DNA from: Microbacterium laevaniformans
GTDB taxonomy: Bacteria > Actinomycetota > Actinomycetes > Actinomycetales > Microbacteriaceae
DNA: 64,000 nucleotides
NCBI RefSeq assembly: GCF_016907555.1
Contig: NZ_JAFBCE010000001.1
Location: forward strand, 992,001-1,056,000
Reading direction: 5' to 3'
Below, piece after piece: positions 44,974 through 53,729 of this stretch; positions within the stretch are counted from its first letter, which is position 1; every line of letters begins with the position of its first letter. Under the pieces are notes generated by a model. It made no database searches. It saw nothing but the letters and a program-made list of their open reading frames with translations, and was not told where the DNA came from. A program made the position numbers and the translations under genes.

Positions 44974-46095
44974 ATGTACACCCTGACGACAGACGAAGCG
45001 ATGACCGCGCTCGACGACACGGCGCGACTGCTGACCCCCGACGGGTGCCGCATCGCGGACGCGCGGCTGGACCCCTGGGTCGAGGACCTGGACGGCGCCG
45101 CGCTGCGCAGTCTGTACCGCGATATGGCGATCGCGCGCCGGATGGATGCCGAGGGTGTGGCGCTCCAGCGCCAGGGTCACCTCGGACTGTGGGCGCCCGC
45201 TCAGGGACAGGAGGCGATCGCCGTCGGGACGGCGCGCGCCTGCCGCGCCGACGACTTCCTCTTTCCGAGCTACCGCGAGCTGAGCATCGCGATCCTTCGC
45301 GGCGGAGTGCCCGCCGACCTCGTTCTCGCCTGGCGCGGCGAGGTGCACTCCACGTACGACCCCTTCGAGCTCCGCCTGGCATCACCGCAGATCATCATCG
45401 GCGCCCAGACCCTCCATGCCGTCGGATACGCGATGGGTATCCAGCGCGATGGTGGCGATCAGGTGGCGGTGACCTACTTCGGCGACGGAGCGTCAAGCCA
45501 GGGCGATGTCAACGAGGCGATGGTGTTCGCGTCGTCGTTCACGGCCCCCGTCGTCTTTGTCTGCTCGAACAACCAGTGGGCGATCTCCGAGCCGGTCGCG
45601 GTGCAGTCGCGCTTCCCGATCGCGGGTCGCGCCCCCGGCTTCGGCATCCCCAGCATGCGGGTGGATGGCAACGATGTGCTGGCGTGCACAGCGGCGATGC
45701 GCTGGGCGCTGGAGCACGCCCGTCGCGGTGGAGGTCCCGTGTTCCTCGAGGCCGTGACGTATCGCATGGGTCCCCACACCACCTCGGACGACCCCACGCG
45801 CTACCGGGACCGCGAAGAACTCGAGGCGTGGCGGGCGCGCGACCCGCTGACGCGCCTGGAGGCGTTCCTGCGCGCCGCCGGTGACCTCGACGATGAGACG
45901 ATCGCCGCGATCGGGAGGGAGGCCGACGGGCTCGCCGCGCAGATGCGTGAGGCGGTGCTCACGGCGCGCACCCGGCCGGCGATCGAGGTTTTCGATGACG
46001 TGTACTGCGAACCGCACACCGGCCTCGAGCATCAGCGCGCGCGTTTTGCGGCGTATCTGGACTCGTTCGCCGCCGACGCGGGGAGTGCGCGATGA
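44974..46095 (+). CDS. 2-oxoacid dehydrogenase E1 component, alpha subunit
   Basis: Thiamine-diphosphate decarboxylase subunit, 373 residues. RDMAIARRMDAEGVALQRQG at the N-terminus, FPSYRELSIAILRGG, and the ThDP/Mg motif in YFGDGASSQGDVNEAM with the following NNQWAIS. With E1 beta and E2 it forms either a branched-chain 2-oxoacid or a pyruvate dehydrogenase; the Lrp neighbour and nearby acyl-CoA dehydrogenase favour branched-chain. I prefer the ATG at 44974, nine bases after AGAGAGGG, to the ATG at 44965, which directly abuts that site. No E3 gene is here. Confidence 0.92.
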   Translation: MYTLTTDEAMTALDDTARLLTPDGCRIADARLDPWVEDLDGAALRSLYRDMAIARRMDAEGVALQRQGHLGLWAPAQGQEAIAVGTARACRADDFLFPSYRELSIAILRGGVPADLVLAWRGEVHSTYDPFELRLASPQIIIGAQTLHAVGYAMGIQRDGGDQVAVTYFGDGASSQGDVNEAMVFASSFTAPVVFVCSNNQWAISEPVAVQSRFPIAGRAPGFGIPSMRVDGNDVLACTAAMRWALEHARRGGGPVFLEAVTYRMGPHTTSDDPTRYRDREELEAWRARDPLTRLEAFLRAAGDLDDETIAAIGREADGLAAQMREAVLTARTRPAIEVFDDVYCEPHTGLEHQRARFAAYLDSFAADAGSAR

Positions 46096-47111
46096 CGTCG
46101 CTGACGATGGGCGCGGCGCTGACGGCGGGCCTGCACCGGGCCATGGCGGCCGATGAGCGCGTGATCGTCATGGGCGAGGACATCGGCCGCCTCGGCGGCG
46201 TGTTCCGCATCACCGACGGCCTCCTCGATGAGTTCGGCCCCACGCGCGTCATCGACACCCCGCTCGCAGAGTCCGGCATCGTCGGCACGGCGGTCGGACT
46301 CGCGATGCGCGGGTTCCGCCCCGTCGTTGAGATCCAGTTCGACGGGTTCGTGTACCCGGCCTTCGACCAGATCGTCTGTCAGGTGGCCAAGCTGCACTAC
46401 CGCACGCGCGGGCGCGTTCACATGCCGCTGACCATCCGCATCCCCTGGGCGGGAGGCGTCGGCGCCGTCGAGCACCACTCGGAGTCGCCCGAGGCGTACT
46501 TCGTGCACACGGCGGGGCTGCGCGTGGTGGCCGTCTCGAATCCCCAGGATGCGTACACCATGCTGCAGCAGGCGATCGCGAGTGACGATCCGGTGGTCTT
46601 CTTCGAGCCCAAGCGGCTGTATCACACGAAGGGCGAGGTCGATCTCGACGGCGACGTGGCCGATGCCGCTCCCATGGGTCTCGCGCGCGTCGAGCGAGAA
46701 GGTTCCGACGTCACGCTGATCGCCTACGGCGCGCAGGTGGCGACGGCGCTGGATGCCGCGCTCGCCGCCGAGGACGACGGCATCTCCATCGAGGTCATCG
46801 ACCTGCGTTCGCTCTCACCCGTCGACTACCGCACGGTCGCGGCATCCGTCCGCAAGACGGGTCGCGTCGTGGTCACGCATGAGGCCGGTGGTGAGGCCGG
46901 CGTGGGCGCCGAGGTCATCGCCAGTATCACCGAGCAGTGCTTCCACTATCTCGAAGCGCCTCCGCAGCGTGTGACGGGACACGACATCCCGTATCCGCCG
47001 GCCAAGCTGGAAAAGCACCACCTGCCCGACCTCGATCGGATCCTCGACGCCGTCGATCGCGTTCTCGACCGGCCGAACAGCCTCACGTCGGCGGCAGGGG
47101 TGGAACGATGA
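46092..47111 (+). CDS. 2-oxoacid dehydrogenase E1 component, beta subunit
   Basis: Partner of E1 alpha, 339 residues. VIVMGEDIGRLGGVFRITDG, DTPLAESGIVGTAVGLAMRG and the ThDP-pyrimidine region VEIQFDGFVYPAFDQIV identify it; HHSESPEAYFVHTAGLRVV and EVIDLRSLSPVDYRTV are typical C-terminal parts. The start overlaps the E1 alpha stop (ATGA) and the stop overlaps the E2 start, so the subunits are translationally coupled. Confidence 0.95.
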   Translation: MTSLTMGAALTAGLHRAMAADERVIVMGEDIGRLGGVFRITDGLLDEFGPTRVIDTPLAESGIVGTAVGLAMRGFRPVVEIQFDGFVYPAFDQIVCQVAKLHYRTRGRVHMPLTIRIPWAGGVGAVEHHSESPEAYFVHTAGLRVVAVSNPQDAYTMLQQAIASDDPVVFFEPKRLYHTKGEVDLDGDVADAAPMGLARVEREGSDVTLIAYGAQVATALDAALAAEDDGISIEVIDLRSLSPVDYRTVAASVRKTGRVVVTHEAGGEAGVGAEVIASITEQCFHYLEAPPQRVTGHDIPYPPAKLEKHHLPDLDRILDAVDRVLDRPNSLTSAAGVER

Positions 47112-48502
47112 TCGCGGAGTTCCTCCTTCCCGACCTCGGCGAGGGGCTGCCCGAAGCGGAGATCGTGCAGTGGCTCGTCGCCCAGGGCGATGACGTGCGT
47201 CTGAATCAGCCCATCGCCGAAGTCGAGACCGCCAAGGCGATCGTCGAGCTGCCCTCGCCCTTCGCCGGCACCGTGAGCGCGCTCCACGCCGCCGCCGGCG
47301 ACGTCGTGGAGGTGGGCTCTCCTCTGATCGCGTTCGAGGTCGAGGCTCCCGCGTCGACACCCGGTGCCGCGCCCGAGCCGGGGCCCGCGGGCGCCGGGCG
47401 AGCGGAGCCCGAGCCCCCGCTGCCGAACCTCGTCGGATACGGCGCTGCGCCACGCGGCACGGGACGCCCGCAGCGCCGCGCCCGCGCGGGCGCGCGCCCC
47501 GACGAGCTCCAGGTCACCCAGACGGCCGCCGCACAGGTCATGCACGACGCCCCGCATGACGTGGTGACGCCGCTGAGGGATGACGTAGGTGATGAGCGTC
47601 CGCGCTCGACTCCGCCGGTGCGCGCCTATGCACGTGAGCGCGGCGTCGACCTGGCGCTCGTCGAGGCATCCGGGGTCACCGGGATCATCCGACGCGACGA
47701 CATCGACCAGTTCCTCGCCGGTCGCACCCTGAGCGCACCGGGCGCGTCGCCGGCTGATGCGCAGCGGGTGCCGCCCGCTGGGGCCGGACGGGCGGCCGGA
47801 GACCGGGAGACGCGCCTGCCGATCCGCGGCGTCCGCAAGCACACGGCCGCGGCGATGGTGCGCAGCGCCTTCACCGCCCCGCATGTCACGACGTTCCTGG
47901 AGGTCGATGTCACGGAGGCGACGCGGTTCGTCGCGAGCCTGCGCACCGACCGGCGACTGGACGGTCACCGCGTCGGCATCATGGCGGTGGCGGCGAAGGC
48001 CGTGTGTCTGGCGCTGCGTGCCGAGCCGACGTTGAACGCCGCGTGGGACGAGGAGGCCGGTGAGATCGTGCAGTACCACTACGTCAACCTCGGCATCGCC
48101 GCCGCCACGGAGCGCGGCCTCGTCGTCCCGCACGTCGCCGACGCCGACAGCCTCAGTCTGATCGAGCTCGCCGATGAGATCGGTCGTCTGGCGGAGACCG
48201 CGCGTTCGGGACGCACGAGCCCGTCCGCCCTCAGCGGCGGGACGTTCTCCATCACCAACTTCGGCGTCTTCGGGATCGACGCAGGTACGCCCATCCTCAA
48301 CCCCGGCGAGGCCGGCATTCTCGGTCTGGGGTCGGTACGCCGTCGGCCCTGGGAGCACGAGGGCGACATCGTGCTGCGTGACGTGATGACGCTGAGCCTG
48401 TCATTCGACCACCGGCTGGTGGACGGTCAGCAGGCGTCGCGTTTCCTGACGGCGGTCGGTGACATCCTGCGCGAGCCGGGGCGTGCGCTGCTGTTCGGGT
48501 GA
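47108..48502 (+). CDS. 2-oxoacid dehydrogenase E2 component (lipoamide acyltransferase)
   Basis: Core acyltransferase of the complex, 464 residues. One N-terminal lipoyl domain (LLPDLGEGLPEAEIVQWLV; lipoyl Lys in VETAKAIVELPSP, residue about 43), a Pro/Arg-rich linker, the E1/E3-binding domain (PPVRAYARERGVDLALVEAS), and a catalytic domain ending in SFDHRLVDGQQASRFL with the His-x3-Asp-Gly active site. The ATG overlaps the E1 beta stop. ETAKA rather than ETDKA around the lipoyl Lys is usual in branched-chain-type E2. Confidence 0.94.
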   Translation: MIAEFLLPDLGEGLPEAEIVQWLVAQGDDVRLNQPIAEVETAKAIVELPSPFAGTVSALHAAAGDVVEVGSPLIAFEVEAPASTPGAAPEPGPAGAGRAEPEPPLPNLVGYGAAPRGTGRPQRRARAGARPDELQVTQTAAAQVMHDAPHDVVTPLRDDVGDERPRSTPPVRAYARERGVDLALVEASGVTGIIRRDDIDQFLAGRTLSAPGASPADAQRVPPAGAGRAAGDRETRLPIRGVRKHTAAAMVRSAFTAPHVTTFLEVDVTEATRFVASLRTDRRLDGHRVGIMAVAAKAVCLALRAEPTLNAAWDEEAGEIVQYHYVNLGIAAATERGLVVPHVADADSLSLIELADEIGRLAETARSGRTSPSALSGGTFSITNFGVFGIDAGTPILNPGEAGILGLGSVRRRPWEHEGDIVLRDVMTLSLSFDHRLVDGQQASRFLTAVGDILREPGRALLFG

Positions 48503-48517
48503 GCGGTGTCGCGCGGT

Positions 48518-49141
48518 TCAGGGGCTGGCGAGTGCTGCGTAAGCCATCTCGGAGAGGATCTGACGCAGGAGTGCGTCCGTCTCGGCATCCACCGCCACCT
48601 CCCGACGTGTGCGCACGACGTAGGGGGTGGAGTTGATCAGCCCGAACCCCGCGTGGGCCCGGACGCGCAGGTCGGTGTCGCCGCGGTCCGGGTGCACGGC
48701 GCGGAGCACGTCGACCCACAACTCCATGTACTCGCGCTGCAGTCGGCGGACGGTGCCGCGATCCTCATCGCTCAATCGGGTGAGGTCACGGTCCTGCACG
48801 CGGATGACATCGGCGCCTCGCACTGCGAAGTCGACGTGGAAATCGACGAGCTCACGGAGGCAGCGCTGGGCGTCGTACCCTGCCGCCGTCACGCGGCGAC
48901 CGCCGGTGAGCAGATCGTCGCTGGCTCGCAGGAGGATGGCGCCGAGGAGCGCGCGCTTGCTGTCGAAGTGGCGGTAGACGGCGGGCCCGCTGACGCCGAT
49001 GGCCGAGCCGAGCTCTTCGAGGCTCACGCCGTCGAACCCGTGCTGGGCGAACAGGCGTGCTGCCGCCTCGACGAGTGCGTCCGCACGCTCCGCCTTGGCG
49101 CGCTCGCGAGTGGTGCGCGATGCCCGGGAGTGCGTTGTCAT
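48518..49141 (-). CDS. TetR-family transcription regulator
   Basis: A 207-residue TetR regulator. The HTH lies around residues 20-65 (ALVEAAARLFAQHGFDGVSL; IGVSGPAVYRHFDSKRALLG). The C-terminal ligand domain resembles regulators of acyl-CoA metabolism. It is convergent with the E2 gene and divergent from the acyl-CoA dehydrogenase gene. Two GTTA-N8-TAAC sites lie in the divergent region, so it probably controls itself and the acyl-CoA genes. Confidence 0.9.
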   Translation of the reverse strand: MTTHSRASRTTRERAKAERADALVEAAARLFAQHGFDGVSLEELGSAIGVSGPAVYRHFDSKRALLGAILLRASDDLLTGGRRVTAAGYDAQRCLRELVDFHVDFAVRGADVIRVQDRDLTRLSDEDRGTVRRLQREYMELWVDVLRAVHPDRGDTDLRVRAHAGFGLINSTPYVVRTRREVAVDAETDALLRQILSEMAYAALASP

Positions 49142-49145
49142 TCCA

Positions 49146-49161
49146 GTTAATCCTCGATAAC
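49146..49161. promoter_or_regulatory. TetR operator 1 (GTTA-N8-TAAC)
   Basis: GTTA (49146-49149), eight bases, TAAC (49158-49161), five bases upstream of the TetR start. Its centre is 28 bp from that of the second site. Confidence 0.6.
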
Positions 49162-49169
49162 CTGAACCG

Positions 49170-49193
49170 GTGGGTTAATGAACACTAACCCAC
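49170..49193. promoter_or_regulatory. TetR operator 2 (GTGGGTTA-N8-TAACCCAC)
   Basis: Perfect 8-bp inverted repeat, 49170-49177 with 49186-49193, eight-base spacer. The inner part is the same GTTA-N8-TAAC as operator 1. It lies between the TetR gene and the acyl-CoA dehydrogenase gene. Confidence 0.75.
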
Positions 49194-49250
49194 ACGCTCG
49201 TCCGTTCGCCACGCGCGCGCGAGCCGTTACGCGACATCGAAGGAGATGGC

Positions 49251-50447
49251 ATGGCGATCCTCGACCCCCACGACTACGGATTGAGCGACGAAGAGCGGGA
49301 GTTGGCGGGGATGGTCCGTGCCTTCGCCGACGAGCGAGTCGCACCGCAGGCCTATGAAGCCGACCGCACCAAGACCCTGCCGCTGGACATCGTCGCCGAG
49401 ATGGGGGAGATGGGGCTGTTCGGACTCCCTTTCCCCGAAGACGTCGGCGGCCAGGGCGGCGACTACACCGCGCTCGGGCTCGCGATCGAGGCCCTGGCCC
49501 GCGTCGACCAGTCGATCGCGATCACGCTCGAGGCCGGCGTCAGCCTCGGCGCCATGCCCGTGTACCGTTTCGGCAGCGACAGACAGCGAAAGGCGCTCCT
49601 TCCCGACCTGCTGGCCGGGCGTGCGCTCGCCGGATTCGGTCTCACCGAACCCGAAGCAGGATCGGATGCCGGCGCGACCCGCACCACCGCTCGTCTCGAA
49701 GGCGGCGAGTGGGTCATCGATGGAGCCAAGCAGTTCATCACGAACTCCGGCACGGCCATCACGCGCTTCGTCACCGTCACGGCGGTGACCGGCCACAGCG
49801 GCGCGCGCAAAGAGATCTCCACGATCATCGTGCCCTCCGGAACCCCCGGCTTCACGGTGGGCCCGGCGTACGACAAAGTGGGGTGGCACGCGTCCGACAC
49901 CCATCCGCTGAGCTTCTCGGGCGCCCGCGTCCCGGCGGAGAACCTGCTCGGCGAGCGCGGCCGCGGCTTCGCCAACTTCCTCAGCATCCTCGACGAGGGC
50001 CGCATCGCCATCGCGGCTCTGGCCACCGGCGCGGCGGAGGGCTGTCTGGAGGCGGCGCTGGACTACGCCGGCAGTCGCATCGTGTTCGCCGAACCGCTGG
50101 GTTCGCGCCAGTCGATCCAGTTCCTGCTGGCACGGATGCAGCAGCGCGTGCATCTGTCGCGCCTGGCGTGGCTGCACGCCGTGCGCCTGCGTGATGCCGG
50201 ACGGCCCTTCGCGACTGCTGCCGCGCTGGCCAAGCTCACGGCGGGGGAGGCGGCGATGGACAATGCGAGGGATGCGACGCAGATCTTCGGTGGCAACGGC
50301 TTCATGAACGAGTACCCCGTCGCGCGCCACTACCGCGATGCGAAGATCCTCGAGATCGGCGAGGGGACCACCGAGGTGCAGCTCCTCCTGATCGCTCGTG
50401 CCCTCGGACTGACCAGCCTCGGATCGGGCGCGCGACCGGCCCGGTAG
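49251..50447 (+). CDS. Acyl-CoA dehydrogenase
   Basis: FAD-dependent acyl-CoA dehydrogenase of 398 residues. GFGLTEPEAGSDAGATRTTA (FAD site), WVIDGAKQFITNSG, and the C-terminal GGNGFMNEYPVARHYRDAK with EIGEGTTEVQLLLIARALG, including the catalytic Glu-Gly-Thr region. The AAGGAG site is 7 bases before the ATG. It may be the isovaleryl- or short-branched-chain type given the adjacent 2-oxoacid dehydrogenase, but sequence alone does not prove the substrate. The next gene starts 9 bases later. Confidence 0.94.
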   Translation: MAILDPHDYGLSDEERELAGMVRAFADERVAPQAYEADRTKTLPLDIVAEMGEMGLFGLPFPEDVGGQGGDYTALGLAIEALARVDQSIAITLEAGVSLGAMPVYRFGSDRQRKALLPDLLAGRALAGFGLTEPEAGSDAGATRTTARLEGGEWVIDGAKQFITNSGTAITRFVTVTAVTGHSGARKEISTIIVPSGTPGFTVGPAYDKVGWHASDTHPLSFSGARVPAENLLGERGRGFANFLSILDEGRIAIAALATGAAEGCLEAALDYAGSRIVFAEPLGSRQSIQFLLARMQQRVHLSRLAWLHAVRLRDAGRPFATAAALAKLTAGEAAMDNARDATQIFGGNGFMNEYPVARHYRDAKILEIGEGTTEVQLLLIARALGLTSLGSGARPAR

Positions 50448-50456
50448 CGTGAACGC

Positions 50457-51269
50457 ATGACCGCCGACTTCACCCTCGGACCCGCTCTGCTGTTCTGCCC
50501 GGCTGATCGTCCGGAACGCTTCGAGAAGGCCCTCGATCGCGCCGATGGCGTCATCCTCGACCTCGAAGACGCTGTCGCACCCGCCGACAAGGTGGCGGCG
50601 AGGGTCGCGCTGATCGACTCACAGCTCGACCCCGAGCGCGTCATCGTCCGAGTGAATGCCCTCGGGTCCGCCGAGATCGTCTCCGACCTCGCCTCGCTCT
50701 CGCAGACCGATTACCGCCGCGTGATGGTCGCCAAGGCGGAATCGGCGACGGCGATCTCCCGCATCGACCCGCGGTTCGACGTCATCGCGCTGTGCGAGAC
50801 CGCTCGCGGCATCGTCGCGGCCGAGAAGATCGCCGCTCAGGACAACGTCGTCGCCCTCATGTGGGGCGCGGAGGACCTCGTCGCTTCGCTCGGAGGGACA
50901 TCCAGTCGCACGCCGAAGGGGCGCTACCGCGATGTCGCACGTGCCGCCCGTTCGCGTCTTCTGCTGGCGGCGGGAGCGGCGGGTATCGCGGCGATCGACG
51001 CGGTGCACCTCGACATCGCCGACGAGAAGGGGCTGGCGAAGGAGGCGCGGGATGCCGCCGCGAGCGGCTTTCGGGCCACCGCGTGCATTCATCCGGCGCA
51101 GGTCCCGACGATCCGGGCCGCCTACCGGCCCGACCCCGATACGCTCACCTGGGCCCGCGACGTGCTGGATGCCGCCGTCGGCGAGCGTGGCGCCTTCGCG
51201 TTCCGTGGTCGGATGATCGACGAACCGGTGCTGCGTCACGCCCGCACCCTCCTCGCCCGCGGAATGTGA
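50457..51269 (+). CDS. HpcH/HpaI-family CoA-ester lyase
   Basis: A 270-residue member of the citrate-lyase-beta / malyl-CoA-lyase family, which cleaves or hydrolyses hydroxyacyl-CoA esters. ALLFCPADRPERFEKAL, GVILDLEDAVAPADKVAAR (Mg-binding Glu/Asp), IALCETARGIVAAEKIA, and MWGAEDLVASLGG are characteristic, as is IHPAQVPTIRAAY. It shares an operon with the acyl-CoA dehydrogenase, so a CoA-linked breakdown path is likely; the exact substrate is unknown. Confidence 0.88.
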   Translation: MTADFTLGPALLFCPADRPERFEKALDRADGVILDLEDAVAPADKVAARVALIDSQLDPERVIVRVNALGSAEIVSDLASLSQTDYRRVMVAKAESATAISRIDPRFDVIALCETARGIVAAEKIAAQDNVVALMWGAEDLVASLGGTSSRTPKGRYRDVARAARSRLLLAAGAAGIAAIDAVHLDIADEKGLAKEARDAAASGFRATACIHPAQVPTIRAAYRPDPDTLTWARDVLDAAVGERGAFAFRGRMIDEPVLRHARTLLARGM

Positions 51270-51302
51270 TGCCGCGGCATCCACGGAGCGATCGCGCGCA
51301 GG

Positions 51303-51911
51303 TCAGGTCATCGGGATCGCGGCGTAGGACTGCACGCTGAGACGGTCGCGCTCCACGAGGAAGCGATGCGTGGACGCGTTGGCCAGACGCTCGCCCTCGA
51401 GCGGGAACGCACCGGCAGACGCGTGCCGGATGACCTCGCGGATGAGGGCGCCGTGGGAGACGACGACCACGGTGGGCGCCTGCGGTGCGGCGTCGCGGCG
51501 GGCGTCCCGGACGGCGCGCTGGAGACCCGCGAGCGCGCGGCGGCGCACCTGCGGCCAGGTCTCCGCCTCCGGCACCTCTGCCTCGGCCCACGATCCCCAC
51601 CGGTCGCGGAACTCCTCGACGCTCGCGCCCTCGGCGATGCCGTACGAACGTTCGCGCAGCTGCCGGTAGGTTCGCGGCGCCGGCACTGCCAGAGTGGCGG
51701 CGATGATCCGAGCGGTCTCGACGGCGCGCGACAGGTCGCTCGAGGCGACGACCACGGGCCCGACCGCCGAGAGCTCCTGCTGAAGTCGCTCGGCGACCTC
51801 TCGCGCCTGAGCGCGGCCGGTGTCGTTGAGGGGGATGTCGGTGGAGCCCTGGATGCGTCTCGTCGCGTTCCAGTCGGTCTCGCCGTGGCGCACGAGGATG
51901 AGGGTCGTCAC
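51303..51911 (-). CDS. Histidine phosphatase-family protein
   Basis: A 202-residue phosphoglycerate-mutase-like phosphatase. The catalytic RHGETDWNA (His9) is at the N-terminus, SDLSRAVETARIIA carries the second phosphate-binding Arg, and VVVSHGALIREVI carries the second His. LRERSYGIAEGASVEEFRDR has the acidic proton donor. The GTG start gives MTTLILVRHGE. Substrate unknown. It lies downstream of sirtuin on the same strand. Confidence 0.92.
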   Translation of the reverse strand: MTTLILVRHGETDWNATRRIQGSTDIPLNDTGRAQAREVAERLQQELSAVGPVVVASSDLSRAVETARIIAATLAVPAPRTYRQLRERSYGIAEGASVEEFRDRWGSWAEAEVPEAETWPQVRRRALAGLQRAVRDARRDAAPQAPTVVVVSHGALIREVIRHASAGAFPLEGERLANASTHRFLVERDRLSVQSYAAIPMT

Positions 51912-51941
51912 GCTTCGAGCCTAGGCGAGGTCGGCGTGGGT

Positions 51942-52817
51942 TCAGCGCGCCGCCGGCAGCGCGCGGGCGAACGCGCGCAGCACCTCGGTCGTGCCCGCGT
52001 CGATCTTGACCGTCGCCCGCGCATCGCCGCGTGTCTGGCCGCGGTTGACGATCACGACCGGGAGCTTGCGACGTCGGGCGCGCTCGAGCAGTCGGATGCC
52101 GGAGTTGACGACGAGAGACGAGCCGGCGATGACGAGGGCCTCGCTGGTCTGTACCAGCTGCTCGGCCTCGGTGAACTTGGCGACGGGGATGTACTCGCCG
52201 AAGAAGACGACGTCGGGCTTGAGCATCCCGTGGCACACGCTGCAATCCGGCACGACGAAGCCGTCGCTCGAGGAGGGGAGGACGTCGCCGTCGGGGCCGA
52301 GCTCGACGGCATCCGGCACCGTGATCCAGGGGTTGTCCGCCTCGACGCGCGCCGCCAGGTCGCGGCGATCGAACACCTGCCCGCAGTGCGTGCAGAGCAC
52401 GCGGCGCATCGTGCCGTGCAGTTCGACGACACGGCGGCTGCCCGCGCGCACGTGCAGGCCGTCCACGTTCTGGGTGATGACCCCGCTCGCGATACCGCGG
52501 CTCTCCAGCTCGGCGAGGGCGAGATGGCCGTCGTTCGGCTGCGCGGCGGCGAAAGCGCGCCATCCCAGGTGACTGCCGACCCAGTACCGTCGGCGAGAGG
52601 ACGCACTGGAGAGGAACTGCTGCGCCGTCATCGGGGTGCGTGTGGGAGCGCCCTTGCCGCGGTAGTCGGGAATGCCGGAGTCCGTCGACACACCCGCGCC
52701 GGTGAGCACTGCGATGCGCCGACCCGAGAGGGCATCCACAGCGCGCTCGACGGCATCCGCGGTCTCCGGATCGAGGTGCGGTACGGCCTCGTGCGAGTGA
52801 TCCAGCAGCGTCGACAT
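51942..52817 (-). CDS. Sir2-family NAD-dependent protein deacylase
   Basis: A 291-residue sirtuin. GAGVSTDSGIPDYRG (NAD binding), TQNVDGLHVRAG (catalytic region), ELHGTMRRVLCTHCGQVF and DCSVCHGMLKPDVVFFGE, giving two Cys-x2-Cys pairs for structural zinc, then VIAGSSLVVNS. The catalytic His is in VVELHG. The ATG follows GGGAGGACGCC. Possible targets are acetyl-lysines in metabolic enzymes; nothing nearby shows which. Confidence 0.94.
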   Translation of the reverse strand: MSTLLDHSHEAVPHLDPETADAVERAVDALSGRRIAVLTGAGVSTDSGIPDYRGKGAPTRTPMTAQQFLSSASSRRRYWVGSHLGWRAFAAAQPNDGHLALAELESRGIASGVITQNVDGLHVRAGSRRVVELHGTMRRVLCTHCGQVFDRRDLAARVEADNPWITVPDAVELGPDGDVLPSSSDGFVVPDCSVCHGMLKPDVVFFGEYIPVAKFTEAEQLVQTSEALVIAGSSLVVNSGIRLLERARRRKLPVVIVNRGQTRGDARATVKIDAGTTEVLRAFARALPAAR

Positions 52818-52922
52818 GGCGTCCTCCCTCCATCGATCCCACCTCGAGACTACGCGCCCCGCTTTTCGCGGAGGTTACGCCGTGGCCCGCTGCACCCGCG
52901 CGCGGCGTGACAGCATGGACGG

Positions 52923-53729
52923 ATGCCTGTCGTGCGCATCGACGATCCGACCGATGACCGTCTCGCGGACTACCGCGACCTGACCGACGTCGCCCTGCGG
53001 CGTGTGCTGGAGCCCGCGGGCGGTCTGTACATCGCCGAGTCGTCGAAGGTGATCGCCCGCGCCGTCGCCGCGGGCCACCGGCCACGATCCCTGCTGGTGC
53101 AGCAGAAGTGGCTGGACGATACGGCGCACCTCGCCGGTGACGCCCCCGTCTACCTGGTCGACGACGACGTGGCCGAGCGACTCACCGGCTACGCCGTGCA
53201 CCGCGGAGCACTCGCGGCGATGCACCGGCCGTCTCTGCCGCCCGTCGAGGAGGCCGTCGCCGGTGCGCGCCTGGTTCTCGTCCTGGAGGACATCGTCGAC
53301 CACACCAATGTCGGCGCGGCGTTCCGCGCGGCCGCCGGGCTCGGCGCCGACGCCGTGCTGGTCACGCAGCGCTGCGCCGACCCGCTCTACCGTCGGAGCG
53401 TTCGCGTCAGCATGGGGACGGTGTTCCAGGTGCCGTGGACCCGTCTGCCCGACGAGGCGGACGGGGGCTGGAGCGCGGGCCGCGACCTGCTGCACGATGC
53501 CGGGCTCCACCTGGCCGCCCTCGCGCTCGCCGACGATGCGGTCGCCCTCGACGCGTTCGCCGCCGCTCGTCCGCCGCAGGTCGCGCTGCTCATGGGCGCC
53601 GAAGGCGACGGGCTCTCGCGGCGCGCGCTGGCCGCGGCCGACACGGTCGTCACGATCCCGATGACCGGCGGCGTCGACTCCCTCAACGTCGCGGCGGCCG
53701 CGGCCGTGGCGCTCTGGGCCCTGCGCTAA
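52923..53729 (+). CDS. SpoU/TrmH-family RNA 2'-O-methyltransferase
   Basis: Transfers a methyl group to a ribose 2'-OH in rRNA or tRNA; 268 residues. The three SPOUT motifs are seen: VLEDIVDHTNVGAAFRAAAG, LLMGAEGDGLS, and IPMTGGVDSLNVAAAAAV. The N-terminal substrate-binding domain is present (GGLYIAESSKVIARAVAAGH). The target base is not known. The stop overlaps the convergent SGNH gene's stop. Confidence 0.92.
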   Translation: MPVVRIDDPTDDRLADYRDLTDVALRRVLEPAGGLYIAESSKVIARAVAAGHRPRSLLVQQKWLDDTAHLAGDAPVYLVDDDVAERLTGYAVHRGALAAMHRPSLPPVEEAVAGARLVLVLEDIVDHTNVGAAFRAAAGLGADAVLVTQRCADPLYRRSVRVSMGTVFQVPWTRLPDEADGGWSAGRDLLHDAGLHLAALALADDAVALDAFAAARPPQVALLMGAEGDGLSRRALAAADTVVTIPMTGGVDSLNVAAAAAVALWALR

